Shown here: positions 18,131-26,568 of the stretch, piece by piece
Layout of the letters: every line of letters begins with the position of its first letter
Numbering within the stretch: position 1 is the first letter of the stretch
Origin: UBA9076 sp964418835
Lineage (GTDB): Bacteria; Bacillota_I; Bacilli_A; Erysipelotrichales; Erysipelotrichaceae
NCBI GenBank assembly: GCA_964418835.1
Contig: CAYQNJ010000001.1
Location: forward strand, 170,422-234,421
DNA: 64,000 nt
Direction: 5' to 3'
Translations under genes and position numbers: made by a program
Notes under the pieces: generated by a model
Seen by the model: the letters and a program-made list of their open reading frames with translations, nothing else
What the model was told of the DNA's origin: nothing
The model's database searches: none

Positions 18131-19927
18131 CTATACTCTTTCTACCGCATTAAAGCGACAAACATCGAAACATGAACCACATTTGATACATGCTGCTTCA
18201 TCAATAACATATGGTTCTTTACCTGGAACACCGCTAATACATTCAACTGGGCAATGTTTAGCACAAATACTACATTTCTTACATGCTACCGGATCTATTC
18301 TATATGTTAATAAATCTTTACAAACATGCGCAGGACATTTTTTATCAACTACGTGAGCTATATATTCATCTTTAAATTGAGAAAGAGTAGATAATACAGG
18401 GTTAGGTGCAGTTTGTCCTAAACCACATAATGAATCACTCTTTATGTGATTACACAACTCTTCCATTTCATCTAATAATTCTAAAGTTCCTTCACCCTTT
18501 GTAATCTTTTCTAACATTTCTAATAAACGTTTTGTTCCAACTCTACATGGTGTACATTTTCCACAAGATTCATCTACAATAAAGTCCATATAGAATCTAG
18601 CAACGTCAACCATACAGTTATCTTCATCAAGTACAATCATGCCCCCTGAACCCATCATTGATCCTAGTTTAACTAAGTTATCAAAATCGATTGGAGTATC
18701 TAATTGCTCTTCTGTTAAACATCCACCAGAAGGTCCACCTGTTTGAACAGCCTTGAAGTTTTTATTATGAGGGATACCACCACCTATTTCATAGATGATT
18801 TCTCTTAATGTAGTTCCCATAGGTATTTCAACTAAACCTGTGTTTGTAATTTTTCCACCAAGTGCAAATACTTTTGTTCCTTTAGATTTTTCTGTACCGA
18901 TAGAACTAAACCATTCAGCACCTTCATGTAATATGACTGGTATATTAGCGAAAGTTTCAACATTATTAATTATAGTTGGTTTACCCCAAACACCAGATAC
19001 TGCTGGGAATGGAGGTTTAGAAACAGGCATTCCACGTTTACCTTCAATAGACATAATTAAAGCTGTTTCTTCTCCACAAACAAAGGCCCCAGCACCTAAC
19101 CTAATTTCTAAATCAAAATTAAATTCAGTTCCTAATATATTATTACCTAATAATCCATATTCTTTTGCATCATCAATAGCTTTAACTAATCTATTAACTG
19201 CGATTGGATACTCAGCTCTAATATAAACATAACCATGATCTGCACCAATAGCATATGCAGCAATAGCCATAGCTTCAATAACACTATGAGGATCTCCTTC
19301 AAGGATACTTCTATCCATAAATGCTCCAGGGTCACCTTCATCAGCATTACATATTACATATTTTTGACCTGTGGGTTGATTAGCCGCAAATTGCCATTTA
19401 ACTCCAGTAGGGAATCCTCCCCCACCTCTTCCTCTTAAACCACTTGCTTTAACTACATCAATTACTTCTTGAGGTGTCATTTCAGTAATAGCTTTACCAA
19501 GTCCCATATAACCATCTTTAGCAATATATTCTTGTATATCTTCAGGATTTATAACACCACAATTTCTTAATGCAATTCTTTTTTGTTTTGCATAGAATCT
19601 AATTTTGTTAATATCAAATATTTTTTCTTTTGTTTCTTCATCTATATCAGAAAGTTCTAATTCTTTAACTACTCTTCCTTTATAAAGGTGCTCAGAAACA
19701 ATGCGATCTACATCTTTTACTCCAACATGACAATAAAAAACTTTATCAGGATGAACAGCGATAATAGGTCCTTTTTGACATAAACCAAAACAACCTGTTT
19801 TAACTATTTTAACTTCTTTATCGATGCCATACTTCTTAATAGCAGTTTTTAATTCTTCATACACTAGTGCAGATTCTGTAGATGTACAACCAGTACCAGC
19901 ACACACTAAGACATTTATTCTTTCCAT
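18131..19927 (-). CDS. hndC: Hydrogenase NADH/flavin subunit, NuoF-like, HndC type
   Basis: A 598-residue flavoprotein that exchanges electrons between NAD(P)H and iron-sulfur centres. The N-terminal thioredoxin-like [2Fe-2S] domain has Cys 9 and 14 and then TGCFGLC. The NuoF core shows the FMN/NADH glycine motif GLRGRGGGGFPTG (about 163), an SLBB region and the [4Fe-4S] site CGKCTPCRVG (about 452). A C-terminal double ferredoxin domain (CKKCSICAKHC, CIKCGSCFDVC) follows. This architecture is HydB/HndC rather than respiratory NuoF. It sits between hndB and hndD. Confidence 0.94.
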   Translation of the reverse strand: MERINVLVCAGTGCTSTESALVYEELKTAIKKYGIDKEVKIVKTGCFGLCQKGPIIAVHPDKVFYCHVGVKDVDRIVSEHLYKGRVVKELELSDIDEETKEKIFDINKIRFYAKQKRIALRNCGVINPEDIQEYIAKDGYMGLGKAITEMTPQEVIDVVKASGLRGRGGGGFPTGVKWQFAANQPTGQKYVICNADEGDPGAFMDRSILEGDPHSVIEAMAIAAYAIGADHGYVYIRAEYPIAVNRLVKAIDDAKEYGLLGNNILGTEFNFDLEIRLGAGAFVCGEETALIMSIEGKRGMPVSKPPFPAVSGVWGKPTIINNVETFANIPVILHEGAEWFSSIGTEKSKGTKVFALGGKITNTGLVEIPMGTTLREIIYEIGGGIPHNKNFKAVQTGGPSGGCLTEEQLDTPIDFDNLVKLGSMMGSGGMIVLDEDNCMVDVARFYMDFIVDESCGKCTPCRVGTKRLLEMLEKITKGEGTLELLDEMEELCNHIKSDSLCGLGQTAPNPVLSTLSQFKDEYIAHVVDKKCPAHVCKDLLTYRIDPVACKKCSICAKHCPVECISGVPGKEPYVIDEAACIKCGSCFDVCRFNAVERV

Positions 19928-19935
19928 AATCTCTC

Positions 19936-20298
19936 CTATTTAACGCTATCAATTGTATATTCTTCTACAATTTTTCCATTTCCAATATGTTCTTTTAAGA
20001 TTGTTTTAGCTTTTTCAGCATCTACTTTTACATAAGTAGTTTTATTATTATCTTTATCAAATACTTCTACTATTGGTTCATATACACATAATCCAATACA
20101 ACCAGTTTGTGTGATAAAGCAACTATATTCATTTTTAGCAGTTTCTTCCACAAGAGAATTCAATACAGGTCTAGCACCAGCTGCTATACCACAGGTAGCC
20201 ATCCCAACAACTACCTTATAATCTTTTTCCCCTGTTCTCATATCCACTTTTTTAAGTGCTTCTTCACGCATCTTTTTTAAATCTTCTAAGCTCTTCAT
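19936..20298 (-). CDS. hndB: Thioredoxin-like [2Fe-2S] hydrogenase subunit, HndB type
   Basis: A 120-residue thioredoxin-fold ferredoxin. Four cluster Cys are visible: ATCGIAAGA (one), then TQTGCIGLC (two) with a nearby Cys in YSCFIT. The set matches HndB of NADP-reducing hydrogenases. It probably relays electrons among the flavin subunit and the hydrogenase. Its start overlaps the stop of the upstream HATPase gene by one base, so the two are coupled. Confidence 0.88.
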   Translation of the reverse strand: MKSLEDLKKMREEALKKVDMRTGEKDYKVVVGMATCGIAAGARPVLNSLVEETAKNEYSCFITQTGCIGLCVYEPIVEVFDKDNNKTTYVKVDAEKAKTILKEHIGNGKIVEEYTIDSVK

Positions 20299-20852
20299 TA
20301 AATAATCTCCTTTCTAATTTCTTGATTGATATATTCCTTAATCCACAACAAGATATCAGGTTCACTTAGGCTTATACCCATAAGTTCTTCCTTAATTGTT
20401 TTAGATTTAAAGACAAATTCTTTATAGTCATCTATATAAGTTAATTCATAATCAATATTTTCATCTGATTGAATGCACATCATCATAAGTTCTCCAATAT
20501 CACCTAATGGAGGAACATCTATATGATCTTTCCTTATAGTAGCTTTTAGACTTGTTCCAATACTAACTTCACTTTCTATTTCAAATGTACCATCACATGT
20601 TTCACATAAACCTTTCATAAATGAAACACCTAACCCCACTTTTCTTGTAGTTCTTGAAGTAGTAAATGGATTTGTAACTCTTTCTAATAAATCTTTATCC
20701 ATACCATAACCATCATCAATAATTTCAAGTATTATTTTATTTGTTTTATTAAGATTTGAAATTAGTATTTTAATTAATGAAGAATTCGCTTTAATACTAT
20801 TCATAATGATTTCCATCATATGCATTGCTAAGTCTTCCATCATAATTATCAC
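20298..20852 (-). CDS. Histidine-kinase-like ATPase domain protein
   Basis: About 184 residues. A GHKL ATPase domain is clear: the N box MMEIIMNSIKANSS, the G1 box EIIDDGYGMD and the G2 region KVGLGVSFMKGLC. No phosphoacceptor His helix or membrane segment is present, so it is a stand-alone ATPase domain of the kind found inside hydrogenase operons. A TTG at 20858 opens the frame, but AAGGA lies 6 nt before a GTG at 20852 that overlaps the upstream TGA as GTGA, so I place the start there. The target protein is unknown. The C-terminal 70 residues are unassigned. Confidence 0.75.
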   Translation of the reverse strand: MIIMMEDLAMHMMEIIMNSIKANSSLIKILISNLNKTNKIILEIIDDGYGMDKDLLERVTNPFTTSRTTRKVGLGVSFMKGLCETCDGTFEIESEVSIGTSLKATIRKDHIDVPPLGDIGELMMMCIQSDENIDYELTYIDDYKEFVFKSKTIKEELMGISLSEPDILLWIKEYINQEIRKEII

Positions 20853-21523
20853 ATCCAATCCTTAATATCTATTTGATGTTGTGGTTCATTTATATCAAGT
20901 AGGTTATGAGCATCAGAATTATATAACCAAATAGTTTCTTTAATCCAAGGATGGTTAGATTTAATTTTTTTTATTTGGCTATCATCTTTAACTTCAATCC
21001 CATCAAATTTACAACTTTGTGGAATATAACCTAATTGAGTAATAATTCCATTTCTTTTATCTAACACATGAGCTAATATTGCTTTACCATTAAACTTATG
21101 AATATATTCAATAACATCTTCTATAGAAACGGTTAATGATACAACTAATAAATCGTCTAATTTATCAATTATTTCATCATTTTTATCATAAACAATTTGT
21201 TTACCAAAATAAGATTCATTATTCTTAATAAATGGTTTGTTTTTATTAACCCAATTTCCAAATTCTTGGTTATCTTCAAATTTATTAAATAAACCTAATA
21301 TATGTACTTCTTCTCTACTTTCAACTTCTATTCCATATATGATTTTTATATTTTTTTCTTTTGATAACTCATATAAAGCATTTTGTTGTTTTGTAGAATT
21401 GTGATCACATACTGCAATAATGTCTAAGCCCTTAATAATTGCCATATTAATAATGTTATTAGGAGTCATATCATCACTACCACAAGGTGATAATGCACTA
21501 TGAATATGAAAATCGTAATACAT
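20849..21523 (-). CDS. PHP-domain metal-dependent hydrolase
   Basis: A 224-residue PHP protein: DFHIHSALSPCGSDDMTP, AVCDHNS, GIEVES, ILAHV and NSDAH give the metal-binding set. It differs from the histidinol-phosphatase upstream and resembles the small PHP proteins that accompany hydrogenase genes. The natural substrate is not known; a nucleotide or phosphorylated signal is possible but unsupported. One-base overlap with the DRTGG gene upstream and a GTGA-type overlap downstream show tight coupling. Confidence 0.82.
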   Translation of the reverse strand: MYYDFHIHSALSPCGSDDMTPNNIINMAIIKGLDIIAVCDHNSTKQQNALYELSKEKNIKIIYGIEVESREEVHILGLFNKFEDNQEFGNWVNKNKPFIKNNESYFGKQIVYDKNDEIIDKLDDLLVVSLTVSIEDVIEYIHKFNGKAILAHVLDKRNGIITQLGYIPQSCKFDGIEVKDDSQIKKIKSNHPWIKETIWLYNSDAHNLLDINEPQHQIDIKDWM

Positions 21524-21855
21524 TATATTTTTGAATTATAAAGCTTTATAGCACTATCATATGCTGAAGAATCACTTTGTATTAATATCAGATTTTCTTC
21601 ATTCGCTTTATCTATCATATCTTGAGTTACATTAGCTCCATCCACAAAAATTATGCAACTAAACTCCCTTAACATAGCAACTGCAATCACATTTAAATGA
21701 GATTGAATAGTTATCCATGCATTATCAGGCTCACCATTACCCATTACAAAACTTAGTAAATCTCCAACAAACGCACCCTTAACTTCTCTATTTAATCCAT
21801 CATTTTCATTAATTAATTTCCAGTTATTAAGTTTAACTAAATCTTTTACATTCAT
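21523..21855 (-). CDS. DRTGG-domain protein (second copy)
   Basis: A 110-residue protein: MNVKDLVKLNNWKLINEND, EVKGAFVGDLLSFVMGNGEP, IIFVDGANVTQDMIDKANEEN. The GAFVGDLLSFVM segment and the alpha/beta layout match DRTGG domains, possible ligand-binding modules named from HPr-kinase/phosphotransacetylase relatives. The regulatory ligand is unknown. It overlaps both neighbours by one base. A second, diverged DRTGG gene lies at 23441-23806, either side of the sensory-type hydrogenase and RsbW-like genes. Confidence 0.75.
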   Translation of the reverse strand: MNVKDLVKLNNWKLINENDGLNREVKGAFVGDLLSFVMGNGEPDNAWITIQSHLNVIAVAMLREFSCIIFVDGANVTQDMIDKANEENLILIQSDSSAYDSAIKLYNSKI

Positions 21856-23033
21856 TAGTACTGTTCCTTTCTAACTAATATTTTGCAATCACTAAGTACT
21901 TTGTTTCCATTAACAATCTCTTCTGCCATTACTCTACAACTAGGTAAACCACAAGCTGTACAATCATATCCAGGTAATTTATCTAATTGAGCATTTACCT
22001 TTGAGAAAAACTGTAACTTTTCTTGAATACTTCTATCATCTTTTATTTCATCAATTAATTTATCATTGAATAAATCATCAAATGGGATGTCACTTATAGG
22101 TTTTTCATTACCATCTACTAATGCAAATATATTACTTTTAGTAAGATAACTATTACCCCACAACAACCTTCCCCCTAAACATCCATTGAAACATGGAAAT
22201 AAAGCTAATAGTTTAAAGTCATTTAATAAACCAAATTCAGCATGTTCCAATATATTAACAATCTTATCAAAGCCATCCGCAACCAAATCATTTTCTTCAA
22301 CTTTTATCATTGATGGATTACATGATTGTAATCCCTCCTTACATAGAGAAACTTTCAATCTTCCGTTATTCATATTTGATCTAATTTGAGGAAAAATATC
22401 TACAATTGATAATGCATGATCCACTTCATACTGTGTATTTCTATATGGATATTTAGCTAATGCAAGTTTTGATTCACATTCACAACAATTAAATATTCCT
22501 AATTTCCCTTTATCTTTATGCAGGTTTCTCAGTCTTTTAGCGGCTACTTCACTTGGATAATTAATTGGAATAATGTTTTGTAATAAAGTAGGATAATTTA
22601 CTTGAATTAAACTATTTATTACTGGACAAAATGATAATATTTTACAAGGTTCTTTTGAATATTCAGAATATTTGTGAGCTTCATCAAGTATTTGACCTTC
22701 AACATCACTAATATCCACTACTTCATCAAACCCTAATTCTTTTATTGCATAAAACAATTCTTCTACTTCTTGCCTTGTTTTACAATCGCTTATTAATGAA
22801 CTAGGTACCATACAAATTGAATAATCATAATTATCTATATCCACTAATGTACTGCCTTTTGCTTGAATTCCTTGATTATGACAAGCTTCAACACACTTCC
22901 CACAGTTAATGCACCTTTCATCTGATATAAAAACTCTACCATCATTTAAAGATATAGCTCCTGTAGGACATGATTTTAAACATTTAAGACATTTAGTACA
23001 ACTTTCAAGTGTATAAGTTATTACAGATTTCAT
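21855..23033 (-). CDS. Divergent [FeFe]-hydrogenase-like protein, sensory (group D-like)
   Basis: A 392-residue protein with two N-terminal [4Fe-4S] motifs (CTKCLKCLKSC, CINCGKCVEAC), a degenerate H-cluster domain, and a C-terminal FeS module (GYDCTACGLPSCRVMAEE...C). H-cluster motif 1 is LSFCPV, keeping the cubane-ligand Cys position but not the proton-relay Cys. Motif 2 is FNCCECESK and motif 3 PCFNGCLGG. Such forms accompany bifurcating hydrogenases and are thought to sense redox state or H2 rather than turn over. There is no PAS domain. Coupled to DRTGG by a one-base overlap. Group label is from memory. Confidence 0.82.
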   Translation of the reverse strand: MKSVITYTLESCTKCLKCLKSCPTGAISLNDGRVFISDERCINCGKCVEACHNQGIQAKGSTLVDIDNYDYSICMVPSSLISDCKTRQEVEELFYAIKELGFDEVVDISDVEGQILDEAHKYSEYSKEPCKILSFCPVINSLIQVNYPTLLQNIIPINYPSEVAAKRLRNLHKDKGKLGIFNCCECESKLALAKYPYRNTQYEVDHALSIVDIFPQIRSNMNNGRLKVSLCKEGLQSCNPSMIKVEENDLVADGFDKIVNILEHAEFGLLNDFKLLALFPCFNGCLGGRLLWGNSYLTKSNIFALVDGNEKPISDIPFDDLFNDKLIDEIKDDRSIQEKLQFFSKVNAQLDKLPGYDCTACGLPSCRVMAEEIVNGNKVLSDCKILVRKEQY

Positions 23034-23034
23034 A

Positions 23035-23451
23035 TTAGGTTACCTTAAACGCTATGGTTAGCGTAGTTCCTTCTTTACTGCTCACAATATCAAACTCATC
23101 TGAAACTCTTTTAATATTAACAAGACCCATACCAGCACCAAATCCAAGTGATCTTGCTTCTTCACTAGCAGTTGACCACCCTGGAGTTAATGCTTTTTCC
23201 ATATCAGTAATACCAGGACCAACATCTTTAAAAACTATTTGTATAATCCCACTATCACTAACGAATAAGTTAATAACACCACCCCAAGCATGAATAATCA
23301 TATTAATTTCTGCTTCATAACACGCAACTGCAATCCTTCTTAACACATCACTTGGAACACCTAAATTACTTAAATATTGTTTTACCTTGCTTGATACTTT
23401 ACCTGCATTAGCATAATCATCTCTTTCAACTATGTATTGTTCAAATAACAT
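23035..23451 (-). CDS. RsbW-like anti-sigma/switch ATPase
   Basis: A 138-residue GHKL serine-kinase-like domain: ACYEAEINMIIHAW (N box), FKDVGPGITDMEKALTPG (G1) and SLGFGAGMGLVNIKRVSDEF (G2). It resembles anti-sigma factors such as RsbW and SpoIIAB, but no sigma factor or STAS anti-anti-sigma gene is nearby, so its partner may be one of the DRTGG proteins. Overlaps the upstream DRTGG gene by 11 bp. Confidence 0.82.
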   Translation of the reverse strand: MLFEQYIVERDDYANAGKVSSKVKQYLSNLGVPSDVLRRIAVACYEAEINMIIHAWGGVINLFVSDSGIIQIVFKDVGPGITDMEKALTPGWSTASEEARSLGFGAGMGLVNIKRVSDEFDIVSSKEGTTLTIAFKVT

Positions 23452-23806
23452 CTACTGAATCTAATCCTTCCTGGTATAACCTACCGCAAGCTTCATACAT
23501 AGTACAATTTGTTGTGAATATAGAGATGTTCATATCTTTTGCAAGTTCCATTGTAGGCTTATCCAACTCTTTTCCCCTAACATATATCAAACATTTTAAA
23601 TCTAACATTTCTGCAGTTCTTAAAGATTGTGCATTACAAAGTCCAGTAAGTAAAAGTGTTTCTTCAAATTCTTTTTTAATAAGCGCAAGAACATCACTCA
23701 TAAGATCACTTGCGAAAGCTTTGTTAAAATCAACATTATAAAAATCTTCATTAATTACACTAAGAGGTTTAGCGTTTAAAATTTTTACAATATCTAAGGC
23801 TTTCAT
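23441..23806 (-). CDS. DRTGG-domain protein (first copy)
   Basis: A 121-residue alpha/beta protein: MKALDIVKILNAKPLSVINE, NKAFASDLMSDVLALI, CLIYVRGKELDKPTMELAKD. The AFASDLMSDVL segment corresponds to the DRTGG signature region and parallels GAFVGDLLSFVM in the second copy. Probably a small-ligand regulator of the hydrogenase system. Overlaps hndA by 4 bp and the RsbW-like gene by 11 bp. Confidence 0.75.
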   Translation of the reverse strand: MKALDIVKILNAKPLSVINEDFYNVDFNKAFASDLMSDVLALIKKEFEETLLLTGLCNAQSLRTAEMLDLKCLIYVRGKELDKPTMELAKDMNISIFTTNCTMYEACGRLYQEGLDSVDVI

Positions 23807-24309
23807 GATAGTTGGTTAACTACTCCTTTTTCACTATCAAGGATTGAATCAATAGCTTTTAATGCTTCTTTATTTTCTATTGCGTTTCCATAAACTTTTC
23901 CATCAATAACTACAACTGGAGCTAAACCACAGGCACCAATACATCTAGTTGCATCTAATGAGAATAAACCGTCCGCACTTGTAGCATTAGCCTTACAATC
24001 AACTTTCTTACTAATGTCATTCAAAAGATTTTGTGCTCCTTTTACATAACAAGCTGTACCCATACAAACATTAATTATGTGTTTTCCTTTTGGTTCAGTT
24101 GTAAATTGAGCATAAAAAGTAACTACTCCATAAACCTCAGCTACAGATGCTCCAGTAGCTTCAGATATCTTTTCCATAGCTTCAAATGGTATATAACCTA
24201 GCTCAACTTGAATCTCATGTAGCATTAGTTTAATTGGACCCATCTTGTCCTTTTCTTTTGCGATAATCGCATCAATTTTATTAATTGATTCTTGATTCAA
24301 TCTTTGCAT
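23803..24309 (-). CDS. hndA: Hydrogenase [2Fe-2S] subunit, NuoE-like, HndA type
   Basis: A 168-residue NuoE-family subunit. An N-terminal helical bundle (LMLHEIQVELGYIP, VYGVVTFYAQF) precedes a thioredoxin fold with the [2Fe-2S] ligands in CMGTAC and TRCIGACGLAP. It hands electrons between the flavin subunit and the hydrogenase. First gene of the hnd block, with an AAGGAGG ribosome site. Only 2 bp separate it from the ABC permease upstream, so the operon may start at that gene. Confidence 0.94.
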   Translation of the reverse strand: MQRLNQESINKIDAIIAKEKDKMGPIKLMLHEIQVELGYIPFEAMEKISEATGASVAEVYGVVTFYAQFTTEPKGKHIINVCMGTACYVKGAQNLLNDISKKVDCKANATSADGLFSLDATRCIGACGLAPVVVIDGKVYGNAIENKEALKAIDSILDSEKGVVNQLS

Positions 24310-24311
24310 TA

Positions 24312-25037
24312 CTATTCCTCCTTGAATTTAATTAAAATATTGAATATTGAATCTATGAATACGCTTACAATTATTATTATAATTGTCCACGCAAACAACT
24401 CTGCAGTGTCTAGATATAGTCTTGCATAATATAATTGCTTACCTATACCTACTTTAACTTGACCTAAAATTTCAGCCATAACCCCTATCTTTAATCCTAA
24501 TCCTAACGCTGTTTTACTAGATGTTAGAATTGTCTTATAAAGTAAAGGAAGAGTTCTTAATCTTGTAGTACTAATAAAAGTTTCTGGGTAAATCTTTTCT
24601 ATATCTTTTAAATCCTTGTCTTCACTATCTAAAGTAAACATAAAGTTATTAAATAAAACTGGAAATAAAACTAACAAACATATAACCCATACACTTCCCT
24701 CTGATCCTAACCATATTAGAGTAATGATAATATAGCTTATATTAGGTATTGCTTTTGTAAGTATTTGTATAGGTTCAAAGAGCATTCTAATTGTATTAAA
24801 TCTATCCGCAAGTATACTTATAATTAAGGATATGATTAAAGAAATAAAATATCCTTGTATTACTCTTATTAAAGTTTTAAAAATCGCGTAATAAGAACTT
24901 CCTTTAGAAAGAATATTAATTAAAGACTGTATTACTTCTAAAGGAGTTGGAATAAGTACATTGTTCCCCACTGAAATAGCAGTTATCCACCAAAAGATAA
25001 TAAGCACAGTAATGGTAATAATGTGTTCTTTTTTCAT
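24312..25037 (-). CDS. ABC transporter permease, nitrate/sulfonate/taurine type
   Basis: A 241-residue integral membrane permease with about six hydrophobic segments. It has the SsuC/TauC/ThiX-like start LIIFWWITAISVGNNVLIPTP and a cytoplasmic EAA-like loop (DKDLKDIEKIYPETFISTTRLRTL...LGLGLKIGVMAEILG). With the lipoprotein at 25161-26141 it would form an importer, but no ATPase gene is adjacent; on the other side the hydrogenase genes begin. The substrate is unknown. Its own promoter is TGATATAAT at 25079-25071. Confidence 0.85.
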   Translation of the reverse strand: MKKEHIITITVLIIFWWITAISVGNNVLIPTPLEVIQSLINILSKGSSYYAIFKTLIRVIQGYFISLIISLIISILADRFNTIRMLFEPIQILTKAIPNISYIIITLIWLGSEGSVWVICLLVLFPVLFNNFMFTLDSEDKDLKDIEKIYPETFISTTRLRTLPLLYKTILTSSKTALGLGLKIGVMAEILGQVKVGIGKQLYYARLYLDTAELFAWTIIIIIVSVFIDSIFNILIKFKEE

Positions 25038-25070
25038 TTTAGCCCCTATTTATCAAATTTATTATATCAA

Positions 25071-25079
25071 ACAAATTAT
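25071..25079 (-). promoter_or_regulatory. Extended -10, permease/hydrogenase unit
   Basis: TGATATAAT on the minus strand (25079-25071), about 34 nt before the permease ATG and just downstream of a strong terminator. No convincing -35. Confidence 0.6.
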
Positions 25080-25115
25080 TAATAACCTATTGCTAACTTA
25101 CATTTGAAAGAATAA

Positions 25116-25157
25116 ACATAAAAAAACACTTAATTGAAATCACAATTAAGTGTTTTT
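25116..25157 (-). terminator. Strong terminator after the lipoprotein gene
   Basis: AAAAACACTTAATTG (25122-25136) and its complement (25143-25157) form a 15-bp stem with a 6-nt loop, followed on the minus strand by a long T run. It separates the binding-protein gene from the permease gene. Confidence 0.9.
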
Positions 25158-25160
25158 AAT

Positions 25161-26141
25161 CTATTTAGTTATTAAAATATTAGTTAAATCTTCAATCTTG
25201 AATAGTTTTAAGAATGTTTTCAATTCATCCTCATATTCACTAGCATAAACTACATTAACATTCATTCTATCAAAAGTTGCTTTTGCTAAATTACCATTTG
25301 GTATACCTAATACATCAACACCATACTTATCAACCAAAGTAACTAGTTCTTCTTTATCACTATCTTTAGTATTTGTAATAAACTCACTAATATCACTTAT
25401 CATTTGATCATAGATTTCAGGATTTTCATCATATTTTTCTTGTATAACAAACAATGCAGCTTGTGGATATCCTTCATTTCCATTTAGTTCTTTCCACTTT
25501 GTTTGTAAATCAGTAATAATTTTTAATTCTTTACCAGATTCTTTTGCCTTTGCAATCGTCGCTGATGCAGCTGGTTCTGCTAACATTGCAGAGTTTGATT
25601 TACCACTTAATAATGCTGCTTGTGCGTCCGCAACTGAATTATAGTAAACTTTTTCAATTGTTAAGTCTTTCATTGTTTCTTCAAAAACCAATCCAGGTAC
25701 AGCACCTTCTCCAAATAGTGCAATACTACCTTCATTTAAACTCTCTTCGCTTTCACCAACTAGATATAAATTACCCCAAGTGACTAGTGCTAGCATTTTA
25801 TAAGTAGTCTTACCATTACTTGCAAGCGTTGCTCCTAAATTACTAGGCGCAATTATTACATCATATTCTGGATTTGGATTAACTAGCGCAGCTTGAAGAA
25901 TTTCACTTCCATCTACTGTTGTAACTTCTTCAGCATTTTTTTCTAATAAAGGTAATACAGCTAATGCTGGAGCACCTTTAGGAGTTAATACTTTAAAAGA
26001 ATATTCAACTGGTGTATTTTCTTCAACTACCTCTTCTGTAACTTCTTCTGTTTTTTCTACTTCAGTAGTTTCTGCTGGTTTTGTAGTAGAACAACCAGCG
26101 ATAAATAACATTGATATCAATAATAAAATAAGTTTTTTCAT
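25161..26141 (-). CDS. ABC transporter substrate-binding lipoprotein (NMT1/THI5-like)
   Basis: A 326-residue protein with a lipoprotein signal (MKKLILLLISMLFIAGCS, Cys about 17) and a Glu/Thr/Val-rich linker (residues 20-48). A periplasmic-binding-type-2 fold follows: FKVLTPKGAPALAVLPLL, DVIIAPSNLGA, SIALFGEGAVPGLVFE, AEPAASATIAKA. This is the SsuA/TauA/NMT1 group that serves sulfonates, nitrate or pyrimidine precursors; the ligand cannot be named. Exported and anchored outside the membrane. It is separated from the permease by a terminator and has its own promoter. Confidence 0.88.
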   Translation of the reverse strand: MKKLILLLISMLFIAGCSTTKPAETTEVEKTEEVTEEVVEENTPVEYSFKVLTPKGAPALAVLPLLEKNAEEVTTVDGSEILQAALVNPNPEYDVIIAPSNLGATLASNGKTTYKMLALVTWGNLYLVGESEESLNEGSIALFGEGAVPGLVFEETMKDLTIEKVYYNSVADAQAALLSGKSNSAMLAEPAASATIAKAKESGKELKIITDLQTKWKELNGNEGYPQAALFVIQEKYDENPEIYDQMISDISEFITNTKDSDKEELVTLVDKYGVDVLGIPNGNLAKATFDRMNVNVVYASEYEDELKTFLKLFKIEDLTNILITK

Positions 26142-26160
26142 AAATTCCTCCGTCTATTTT

Positions 26161-26169
26161 ATTATATCA
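26161..26169 (-). promoter_or_regulatory. Extended -10 of the lipoprotein gene
   Basis: TGATATAAT on the minus strand (26169-26161), 20 nt before the start codon, with a CGGAGG ribosome site between. Confidence 0.6.
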
Positions 26170-26191
26170 CCTTTTAATGGAGGGATATAAT

Positions 26192-26214
26192 AAAAGGCTT
26201 CACTTAGAAGCCTT
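26192..26214 (-). terminator. Terminator of the katA-perR operon
   Basis: AAGGCTTC (26194-26201) pairs with GAAGCCTT (26207-26214) around a 5-nt loop, with TTATTATAT following on the minus strand. It overlaps the perR stop at 26200-26202. Confidence 0.85.
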
Positions 26215-26568
26215 ATCATTGCATTTATCACAAATATAATTAACTGACATGTTATATGATGTCATATTTTTAATATTATGCTTTAATACTTTTTCTATTT
26301 CCGAAATTTTAAAATCACTCACTTCACCACAAGTAATACATATTAAATGATCATGCTTATCTATATTCCATTCAAATTTATCAGCCATATTAGGTAATGA
26401 TACTCTTTTAATTTCATTATTATCAGCTAATATATTTAAATTTCTATAAATAGTACCCATAGCAATATTAGGCATCTTTTCTTTTGCATACATATATATT
26501 TCATCAGCAGTTAAATGATGACGTTTACTCTTTAGAATATCAATAATTAATTTTTTTTGTTTTGTCAT
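26200..26568 (-). CDS. perR: Fur-family peroxide-type regulator
   Basis: A 122-residue winged-helix metalloregulator. DNA-binding helix MGTIYRNLNILADN. A structural zinc site is supplied by CITC (77, 80) and CDKC near the C-terminus. Regulatory metal ligands by alignment from memory to B. subtilis PerR: His18, His72, His74 and Asp85 (the Asp104 equivalent needed for peroxide sensing). The Asp85 equivalent is Glu66, as in Fur. Co-transcription with catalase and PerR-like boxes before katA support a peroxide sensor. It overlaps DUF454 by 29 bp. The AAAGGG ribosome site is inside that gene. Confidence 0.8.
   Translation of the reverse strand: MTKQKKLIIDILKSKRHHLTADEIYMYAKEKMPNIAMGTIYRNLNILADNNEIKRVSLPNMADKFEWNIDKHDHLICITCGEVSDFKISEIEKVLKHNIKNMTSYNMSVNYICDKCNDKASK

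Noticed and set aside
18795..19226. Rightward 143-codon frame within the hydrogenase flavin-subunit gene
   Set aside because: Antisense shadow of a conserved protein, hydrophobic/serine-rich composition typical of reverse-frame artefacts.
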